Of a stretch of DNA of 11,252 bases, positions 6,022 to 11,252 are shown in pieces. The notes under the pieces were generated by a model that worked only from the letters and a program-made list of their open reading frames with translations, ran no database searches and was not told where the DNA came from. Position 1 is the first letter of the stretch. Each line of letters begins with the position of its first letter. The DNA lies in the NCBI GenBank assembly GCA_041987425.1, contig JBHIWP010000182.1, forward strand, positions 1 through 11,252, given 5' to 3'. The position numbers and the translations under genes were made by a program. The stretch is from Leptofilum sp041987425. Lineage in GTDB: Bacteria; Chloroflexota; Anaerolineae; Promineifilales; Promineifilaceae.

Positions 6022-7416
6022 CTAGCTACCTTGCCGCAGTTGCTGCAAAAGCCGCGTAATCTCATCCATAAGGCGGTCTGGCTCGCGCAGTGGCAAATAG
6101 CGTTCCCAAACGTTCTCTAGCGCCAGCACAACATCGTGGTACCAAATTGGATCTGCTTTGGCGAGCTGTGCCTGTAATGGCTCTAAACAGTCGGCCAATA
6201 CGGCCGCATCCCAACTAGACAGCCGCAAAAAGCTGAGCAGCTGAGGTAAGCTCATGTCTGCATACTGTTTTTCCACCAAGGCTTTTAGGGTGTGAAAATC
6301 GTCCGGACCACCCTCAGCAACGGCATTTGCAAACGCCAGATGCGTCTCCTGCGCCCATTGTGGCGCCTCCCCCAGCACGTAGGCCAGCACCTGTATGTTG
6401 TCCTGGTAATGGGGCACTTGGCAGACAACGCCACCGCTACGCGAAATGAATTCGCTCATTGCCTGATAATTGACCATTAACGAGAAGCTGCCGTGTAGAT
6501 TTGGCAGCGGATCTGGCTGGTGAAGGAGCGAATCGGGCAGCGTGTAGCCACGATCGCTGGTAAGCAGAAGCAGACGGCCGTTGCCAAACGCCTGCCAGTA
6601 GCGCACACAATCCAGACCAACGTTTGGAAACGAAAAACGCGCTTCGGGTAGCACCGCTTCATAATCGTCCAGAATCTGGTTGTAGAGCGGCTCAGCGTAA
6701 AATGATTTTTCCAGAGGAATGGGCTCATAGTGCAGTTCGAGGCGCTCCCAAATGGCTGGATCGGCCAGATCTGGCTCTGGCTGGCTGCTGGTGAGCGTGA
6801 GCAAGTTTTGGCACAGCAGGCCATCTTCTATCACAAAGCTGTCCTGCGGAATGCTGTCAAAAAAGTAGTTGGCAATGAGAACGACGGGATTTTGCACGGT
6901 ATCTGGGGCAATAGTCTGACCGCTGTGTTCGAGCGTGAACGGCCGCATATCCGTCACATCAAACAGGCCAAAATCCAGTACGCCAGCGTCGAAGTATGGC
7001 TGAAAACGGCCGTTCCCCCGCCAAAAATCCAGTATGCCCGGTACAAAATCGGTCATAATATAGCGGATTGGCTGGCTGGCAAATGGAGATTGTCGGTACT
7101 GGGGCAAAAACGCGTGCAAAAAGTGATAGGCCAACCGCCCGGACCCTGCGCCCAGCTCAATGATATTGATCGGCTGGCCAGAATCCAATGCAAAGTCGCC
7201 GTGCTGCGCCGCCGCAAAGCAGTCCCGCAGATAGCCAAACACAATCTGGCTGTAGGCGCGGGCCATCACCGGATTGCTGCTAATGTCGCTGGGGACCACG
7301 TCATTCTGCCACGCGGCCATGCCGTTTTGCAGAAAGTAATTTCGCTGAATCTGCCACAGCAGAGACTGCGATAGCGGCTTATCAGCCTCAATAATGTGCT
7401 TTTGCTGTTTTTGCAT
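6022..7416 (-). CDS. SAM-dependent methyltransferase, MidA/NDUFAF7-like (DUF185) family
   Basis: The protein of about 464 residues has a class I methyltransferase core. The SAM-binding glycine loop NIIELGAGSGRLAYHFL is at residues 84-100, a YIMTDF strand at 119-124, and ANYFFDSIPQDSFV at 182-195, which resembles the ANE/N-(L/F)-(L/F)-DA-(L/F)-P motif of the MidA/NDUFAF7 group. Mitochondrial NDUFAF7 methylates an arginine in a complex I subunit; the role of bacterial relatives is mostly unknown, and no complex I gene is visible here. The C-terminal 130 residues or so are helical, with leucine-rich repeats of aromatic and acidic residues, and could be a TPR-like extension. I chose the ATG at 7416. 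The longer frame uses a GTG at 7443 that falls inside an intergenic palindromic repeat, so that extension is probably not protein. The target is unknown. Confidence 0.75.
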   Translation of the reverse strand: MQKQQKHIIEADKPLSQSLLWQIQRNYFLQNGMAAWQNDVVPSDISSNPVMARAYSQIVFGYLRDCFAAAQHGDFALDSGQPINIIELGAGSGRLAYHFLHAFLPQYRQSPFASQPIRYIMTDFVPGILDFWRGNGRFQPYFDAGVLDFGLFDVTDMRPFTLEHSGQTIAPDTVQNPVVLIANYFFDSIPQDSFVIEDGLLCQNLLTLTSSQPEPDLADPAIWERLELHYEPIPLEKSFYAEPLYNQILDDYEAVLPEARFSFPNVGLDCVRYWQAFGNGRLLLLTSDRGYTLPDSLLHQPDPLPNLHGSFSLMVNYQAMSEFISRSGGVVCQVPHYQDNIQVLAYVLGEAPQWAQETHLAFANAVAEGGPDDFHTLKALVEKQYADMSLPQLLSFLRLSSWDAAVLADCLEPLQAQLAKADPIWYHDVVLALENVWERYLPLREPDRLMDEITRLLQQLRQGS

Positions 7417-7427
7417 GCTTACCGCGG

Positions 7428-7490
7428 AGAACGTGGAGAGCACAGAGGAAGGGTAAAAAATATCGGCGTCCCCCGCGCTCTCCGCGTTTT
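7428..7490. repeat. Palindromic intergenic repeat, degenerate CTCTGTG/CTCCGCG type
   Basis: Arms AGAACGTGGAGAGCAC (7428-7443) and GCGCTCTCCGCGTTTT (7475-7490) are inverted copies matching at 13 of 16 positions, and the mismatches are mostly of a kind that still pair as G-U in RNA. The element fills the gap between the acetoacetyl-CoA synthetase stop and the methyltransferase start. Purine/pyrimidine-biased repeats of this wording (for example CTCTGTG-N-CTCCGTG) recur between genes in many bacterial genomes; that is from memory. The transcript would fold into a long hairpin between the two genes and could stop or stabilise it. Confidence 0.55.
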
Positions 7491-7493
7491 ACT

Positions 7494-9443
7494 CTAATTT
7501 CCTAACGTCTGAGCTAATTCTATAAAATACTGAATCGATTCTGGGTTGCGCATCGCGCCCAAATTGGCCGCTTTTTCTACGGGATGCCCGAGCAAGATGC
7601 GCCGCACGGGGATCTCCAGCTTTTTGCCGCTGAGCGTGTAGGGGATCTCTGGTATCTGGTAAATGGCGTCTGGCACGTGGCGCGGCGAAAGCTGGCTGCG
7701 CAGCGCCTGCTTTATTTGGTCACGCAGCTCGTCATCCAGCGTCACGCCCTCAGCCAGAATGACAAAAAGCGGCATGAAGGAGTCACGGTCTAGCAGTTCT
7801 AAATCAACTACCAGGCTGTCCAATACTCCGTCAACGGCTTCGACACAGGCGTAGATTTCACTTGTGCCCATGCGAATGCCCTTGCGGTTGATGGTGGCGT
7901 CGGAACGGCCGTAGATCACGCAGCCCCCCCGCTCGTTAAACTTAATCCAGTCGCCGTGCCGCCATACGCCGGGGAACATCTCGAAATAGCTTTCCCGATA
8001 CCGCTCGTTACCCGGGTCGTTCCAAAATTTTACCGGCATCGAGGGCATAGGTGCAGTAATCACCAATTCACCCACCTCCCCCACTACGGGCTCGCCGCTG
8101 CTGTTCCACGCCTGCACGTTTGCTCCCAGAGATGCCCCCTGAATCTCGCCCGCATAGACCGGCTTCAGCCGACAGCCACCCACAAACGCCGTGCACAGGT
8201 CAGTGCCGCCGCTAAGCGACTCCAGGGCAAAGTCATCGTGGATGTTTGCGTAAAGCCAGGCAAACGCCGACACGGGCAGCGGCGCACCCGTAGAACCGAT
8301 TCCGCGTACTCTGGTGAGATCATGTGATGCTTTTGGCTTTAGCTGGGCGTTCATGCAGGCAGCGACAAAGGCGGGGGACAGGCCCAGGTACGTGAGGCCG
8401 CTGCGCCCGGCAAACGCCCACAGCCTGTCCAGGTCGGGGTATGAAGGGCTGCCATTGTAGAGAACGGCCGTACTGCCGCACAGCAGCGACCCCACCAGAT
8501 AATTCCACATCATCCAGCCGGTGCTGGTATACCAAAAAAAGCGATCGCCCGGCTTGATGTCGTTGTGCAGCATGATTGCCTTTTTGTGCTCCAGAAGGTT
8601 GCCGCCGTGCCCGTGCACAATGGGCTTGGGCAGTCCCGTGGTGCCAGACGAGTACAAAATCCACAGGGGATGGTCAAACGGCACCTGGGCAAAAGTCAGC
8701 TCCGGCGTTTCATCCAGGCTACCGAGCAGGTCTGGCCAGGAAAGCGTGTTGGGCAGCGGCGCGTTATCCAGCAGCGGCACGGTAATGGTGTGTTCCAGGG
8801 TGGGTAATCCAGCCTGAAGCTGGGCGACGATGTCGCGGCGGCCAAACGGTTTGCCATTGTAGCGGTACCCGTCCACTGCGATAAGCAGCTTTGGCTCTAT
8901 TTGGGCAAAGCGATCCAGTACGGCCTTGGTGCCAAAATCGGGCGAGGCGCTGGACCAGACGGCCCCTAAACTCACGGTCGCCATGCAGGCGATGATCGCT
9001 TCTGGAATGTTGGGCAGGTAGGCGACCACGCGATCCCCTGGCCCGATGCCCAGCTGCTTGAGACGATGCTGCAGAACGGCCGTTTGCCGCTGAAACTCTG
9101 CCCAACTTATTTCAACAAGCGGTCCCTCTTCATCCTCATACAGCAGCGCTGGCCGCTCATCTGTGAAATTGGCAAAAATATTCTCGGCATAGTTTAGTCG
9201 CGCCTCAGGAAACCAGACGGCTCCAGGCATCTGCGCTTTCGCCAGGGCTACTGCACCCCGCTGCGATGCTTTCACCCCACAAAACGCCCAAATCGCCTGC
9301 CAAAAGGCTCCCAGCTCCGTTACCGACCAGCGCCATAGCTCATCAAAGCTAGTAAAGGTCAACTCTTTTTCGGCCGCCAGCCACTGCATGAAGCGCGTCA
9401 GGTTGGCCTGCGCCAACACCTCCGCCGATGGTTGCCATAGCAT
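7494..9443 (-). CDS. Acetoacetyl-CoA synthetase (acetoacetate-CoA ligase)
   Basis: This 649-residue ANL-superfamily enzyme activates acetoacetate with ATP and CoA to acetoacetyl-CoA, used for ketone-body, butanoate or polyhydroxyalkanoate metabolism in the cytosol. Family-specific signs are the N-terminal MLWQPS start, FDELWRWSV (33-41) with FWQAIWAF (47-54), and WFPEARLNYAENIF (77-90). The ATP-binding loop YSSGTTGLPKPIVHGHGG lies at 264-281, followed by the substrate block SLSGGTDLCTAF (409-420), RHGDWIKF (495-502), GRSDATINRKGIRMG (512-526) and the C-terminal lysine motif PYTLSGKKLEIPV (601-613). Length matches the family. The start at 9443 is preferred because AGGAAGGTGA lies just upstream and homology starts there. 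An ATG at 9488 overlaps the stop of the small upstream gene (ATGA) and would add 15 residues. It is probably co-transcribed with that gene. Confidence 0.93.
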   Translation of the reverse strand: MLWQPSAEVLAQANLTRFMQWLAAEKELTFTSFDELWRWSVTELGAFWQAIWAFCGVKASQRGAVALAKAQMPGAVWFPEARLNYAENIFANFTDERPALLYEDEEGPLVEISWAEFQRQTAVLQHRLKQLGIGPGDRVVAYLPNIPEAIIACMATVSLGAVWSSASPDFGTKAVLDRFAQIEPKLLIAVDGYRYNGKPFGRRDIVAQLQAGLPTLEHTITVPLLDNAPLPNTLSWPDLLGSLDETPELTFAQVPFDHPLWILYSSGTTGLPKPIVHGHGGNLLEHKKAIMLHNDIKPGDRFFWYTSTGWMMWNYLVGSLLCGSTAVLYNGSPSYPDLDRLWAFAGRSGLTYLGLSPAFVAACMNAQLKPKASHDLTRVRGIGSTGAPLPVSAFAWLYANIHDDFALESLSGGTDLCTAFVGGCRLKPVYAGEIQGASLGANVQAWNSSGEPVVGEVGELVITAPMPSMPVKFWNDPGNERYRESYFEMFPGVWRHGDWIKFNERGGCVIYGRSDATINRKGIRMGTSEIYACVEAVDGVLDSLVVDLELLDRDSFMPLFVILAEGVTLDDELRDQIKQALRSQLSPRHVPDAIYQIPEIPYTLSGKKLEIPVRRILLGHPVEKAANLGAMRNPESIQYFIELAQTLGN

Positions 9444-9484
9444 GTCACCTTCCTGCACCACTCTCATATTGCCAACCCCGCCTA

Positions 9485-9754
9485 TCATTCCTCAATATGC
9501 CCGCCGGACTCTGCCTGGGCCAGCACGGCTTCGATGGTAACCACCAGGGAACGGGCCGCTTCGGCGCTGAGCTCCACCGCAACGCGCGCGCCGGGCCCAA
9601 GCCCCTCGTTTACAAAGTCAATGTTCAGGGCGTGCTCTAGCGGCGCGTGGAACGGATGATCATACGAGACGTTTGCCTGATTCACCTCAAACCAGCCGCC
9701 TACCCCTTTGCCACAGCCTTCAATCTGAACTTTTTCCACAATCATCGTACACAT
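9485..9754 (-). CDS. Small conserved protein, DUF6295-like
   Basis: This 89-residue soluble protein resembles the DUF6295 family as I remember it: MCTMIVEKVQIEG start, GKGVGGWFEVNQANVSYDHP, HAPLEHALNIDFVNE, then GPGARVAVELSAEAARSLV. It has conserved Cys2, Cys14, two His residues and several acidic residues, but no function is known to me. No signal peptide or membrane segment is seen. AAAGGG lies upstream of the ATG. Its TGA (9487-9485) overlaps the first possible ATG of the acetoacetyl-CoA synthetase gene by ATGA, so the two are almost surely one transcription unit and may be translationally coupled. The pairing suggests a role linked to acyl-CoA or acetoacetate metabolism, but that is only an inference from position. 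Confidence 0.8.
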   Translation of the reverse strand: MCTMIVEKVQIEGCGKGVGGWFEVNQANVSYDHPFHAPLEHALNIDFVNEGLGPGARVAVELSAEAARSLVVTIEAVLAQAESGGHIEE

Positions 9755-9786
9755 ACGCTCAACCCTTTTTCAATATTGCCCTGCTT

Positions 9787-9870
9787 TGTCATTTCGAGGT
9801 CCTCCGAGAAATCTTTGAAACGTTGCTGCAGAGTGTATCCAGGGATTTCTCGCTCTCGCTCGAAATGACA
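9787..9870. repeat. Large imperfect palindromic intergenic repeat (TGTCATTTCGAG type)
   Basis: Arms of 27 nt at 9787-9813 and 9844-9870 are inverted copies. They share TGTCATTTCGAG (12 of 12) and CGAGAAATC (9 of 9), with a 6-nt non-pairing internal section and a 30-nt loop. The element lies in the 151-nt gap after the dienelactone hydrolase gene. TGTCATTTCGAG/CGAGAAATC elements recur between genes in diverse bacteria and look like REP- or MITE-type sequences; that comes from memory. A further short stem, AGTTGT (9870-9875) with ACAACT (9886-9891), lies beside it. Either could end or attenuate minus-strand transcription. Confidence 0.7.
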
Positions 9871-9905
9871 GTTGTAGGCTGTTAGACAACTACTAAGTCC
9901 TATAC

Positions 9906-10661
9906 TCAAGTTAAATGTTTCTCAAGAAAGGCAAAGATCTTATTCCAGCCGTCCACGGCCTGCGCCTGCCGATAATTAGGCCGGTGATGGTAAAAGAAGC
10001 CGTGTCCAGCACCGGGATACATGTGGAACTCATATGCCTTGCCGTGCTTTTTTAGTTCCGCTTCATGGACAGCTACCTGCTCTGGCGTAGGGCTGTGGTC
10101 CTCTTCACCAAAAATGCCCAAGAGCGGGATGTCTAAATCTTTGGTGTAGTCTAGCGGCGCAACGGGAAAGGTAGGCGACAAATCCTTCTCTTCCATCACA
10201 ACCCGCCCGCCCCAACAATCGACCACGGCCGAAAAGCCAGGTACGCGGCAGGCGGCCAGGTATGCGTGCCTTCCACCGGAGCAGGTGCCCCAGATGCCAA
10301 TTTTGTCGCTCACATAAGGCAGCGACTGCAAATAGTGCAGCGCCCCGGCCATGTCACCGACGGCTTGCTCGTCGGGCACACCGCCTTCCGCGCGCACTTT
10401 GGCGGCCACGTCTTCCGGGGTGCCATGCCCGGCGCGGAAGTAGAGGTTAGGCGAGAGAGCCACATAGCCGTGATAGGCATATTTACGCGTTGCTTCGCGG
10501 TACCATTCATCCCAGCCGGGCATGTGGTGAATAATAACCATTCCAGGAAACGGACCCGGACCTAACGGCCGTGCCAGATAGGCATTGATCAGCTCCCCAC
10601 TGGCCCCTGGATACGTGACCGTTTCGGCAATCATGCCTTCATACATATCAGTCTCATACAT
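9906..10661 (-). CDS. Dienelactone hydrolase family protein (alpha/beta hydrolase)
   Basis: This 251-residue cytosolic alpha/beta hydrolase is of the dienelactone hydrolase type. The cysteine nucleophile is Cys127 in WGTCSGGRHAYLAA, the acid is Asp188 in GEEDHSPTP and the histidine is His220 in YPGAGHGFF, giving the Cys-Asp-His triad of the group. The N-terminal ETVTYPGASGELINAYLARP and PGMVIIHHMPGWDEW are normal for the family. Classic members open dienelactones in chloroaromatic breakdown, but most homologues act on other esters or lactones and no degradation cluster is seen here. The start at 10661 is preferred because AGGAGG lies 5 nt upstream; a GTG just before it (10664) is too close. 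It lies downstream of the serine hydrolase gene on the same strand, and a palindromic repeat follows its stop. Confidence 0.88.
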   Translation of the reverse strand: MYETDMYEGMIAETVTYPGASGELINAYLARPLGPGPFPGMVIIHHMPGWDEWYREATRKYAYHGYVALSPNLYFRAGHGTPEDVAAKVRAEGGVPDEQAVGDMAGALHYLQSLPYVSDKIGIWGTCSGGRHAYLAACRVPGFSAVVDCWGGRVVMEEKDLSPTFPVAPLDYTKDLDIPLLGIFGEEDHSPTPEQVAVHEAELKKHGKAYEFHMYPGAGHGFFYHHRPNYRQAQAVDGWNKIFAFLEKHLT

Positions 10662-10690
10662 CACAACCTCCTAATTTAACACCCTCATGC

Positions 10691-10713
10691 TGCCACATGC
10701 CCCTATTGTGGCA
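10691..10713 (-). terminator. Possible hairpin between serine hydrolase and dienelactone hydrolase genes
   Basis: A perfect 7-bp stem TGCCACA (10691-10697) with TGTGGCA (10707-10713) and a 9-nt loop lies just after the serine hydrolase stop. No U-run follows on the minus strand, so it is at best a weak or factor-dependent stop. Confidence 0.3.
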
Positions 10714-10729
10714 GATAGACAACTATCGC

Positions 10730-11252
10730 TCAATAGCGAAAGCCAAACAAGTTCCAAAGGTTCAGAAAAACCGGGAAGAGTAAAGCCGTAAGGCTAATCA
10801 GGCCCATAAACAGCTTCTGGCCGGTGTGCCAGTCGCCACTGCGCCAACCATAAAGAGTAATCCCGCTAGCCAATAGCGCCAATACCACTGTTATAAGCGG
10901 GACTACAAGTAATGCAACCACGACTTTGGGCGGACCGTAGACAAATTGCCAGGGGTCCACCTGCAGCAAGGCAATCGCCATTCCAGACAAAAAAAGCAAG
11001 TTTAGCAGCCCAGCCGCCAGCACGGTGCCACGCAGCAGGCCGGGCGCGCTTTGCCAGACAATCGCCCCCACCACCGCAGCCAAAAATGTAAGGACAAACC
11101 AGATTACCAGACCCATTTGCACTGGCTGGGCCTCATACCACGGAACCTTGACATAGGCCCCAGTACCGATAAATAGATACGTGGTCTCATCTGCATCGTC
11201 CCTACCAAAATAGATGATGCTTTGACCATCGGTCGTGTGGAACAGATCATCG
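10730..11252 (-). CDS. C-terminal membrane region of a probable serine hydrolase (beta-lactamase-related), cut by right edge
   Basis: The frame is open from the right edge to a TGA at 10732-10730, giving 173 codons; the internal GTG at 11122 is not a true start. The first 40 residues or so (IIYFGRDDADETTYLFIG, then AYVKVPWYEAQP) look like the beta-rich tail found after the serine beta-lactamase/penicillin-binding domain in Chloroflexota-type hydrolases. Four transmembrane helices follow, around QMGLVIWFVLTFLAAVVG, TVLAAGLLNLLFLSGMAIAL, VVALLVVPLITVVLALLASG and FMGLISLTALLFPVFLNLW. The catalytic domain with the SxxK motif lies outside the window, so the family call rests on the tail alone. The product would be membrane-bound with its hydrolase domain outside. 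It precedes the dienelactone hydrolase by about 70 nt. Confidence 0.5.
   Translation of the reverse strand, partial: DDLFHTTDGQSIIYFGRDDADETTYLFIGTGAYVKVPWYEAQPVQMGLVIWFVLTFLAAVVGAIVWQSAPGLLRGTVLAAGLLNLLFLSGMAIALLQVDPWQFVYGPPKVVVALLVVPLITVVLALLASGITLYGWRSGDWHTGQKLFMGLISLTALLFPVFLNLWNLFGFRY

Noticed and set aside
1..11252. CRISPR array, toxin-antitoxin pair, restriction system or retron.
   Set aside because: No regularly spaced repeats, no small paired genes with matching features and no reverse transcriptase or nuclease signatures were found.

Overview
The window looks like a chromosomal segment of an uncultured bacterium, most likely a Chloroflexota (Anaerolineae-like) lineage. Two things suggest this. 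One is the gene set: a dihydroorotate-dehydrogenase-like protein, a stand-alone RibD reductase domain, acetoacetyl-CoA synthetase preceded by a small DUF6295-like protein, and a membrane sensor with a GAF-like region. The other is a striking compositional signature: the palindrome ACGGCCGT occurs 14 times in 11.25 kb, always inside genes and in all three reading phases. The taxonomic call is an inference. No rRNA, tRNA or CRISPR array is visible. Every gene lies on the minus strand except one AraC remnant.

Right-hand block (about 4.9-11.25 kb, read leftward): the C-terminal membrane part of a probable serine hydrolase (cut by the window edge), a dienelactone-hydrolase-family enzyme, a 150-nt spacer with a large imperfect palindromic repeat, a DUF6295-like protein whose stop overlaps the longest possible start of acetoacetyl-CoA synthetase, a second palindromic intergenic repeat, a MidA/NDUFAF7-type methyltransferase, and a complete tyrosine recombinase. 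The recombinase has its own -35/-10 promoter and an inverted repeat sitting at the predicted transcription start.

Middle (4.28-4.89 kb): a deletion scar. The last 34 codons of an aldo/keto reductase (minus) are joined almost base to base to the C-terminal part of an AraC regulator (plus). The orientation fits loss of both 5' halves and the shared promoter of a formerly divergent pair.

Left-hand block (1-4.0 kb, read leftward): a FocA/NirC-type formate/nitrite channel with a roughly 270-nt leader, a DHOD-like flavoprotein lacking the usual active-site Asn-Leu-Ser-Cys-Pro-Asn motif, a RibD C-terminal-domain reductase, and a seven-helix membrane sensor open to the left edge. The first three are closely spaced and probably co-transcribed. 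A shared role in anaerobic or redox metabolism with formate or nitrite exchange is plausible but unproven.

I see no convincing new defence or mobile system. The points most worth a second look are the iterated palindrome, the AKR/AraC scar, the focA leader with mutually exclusive pairings, and the recombinase promoter/operator.
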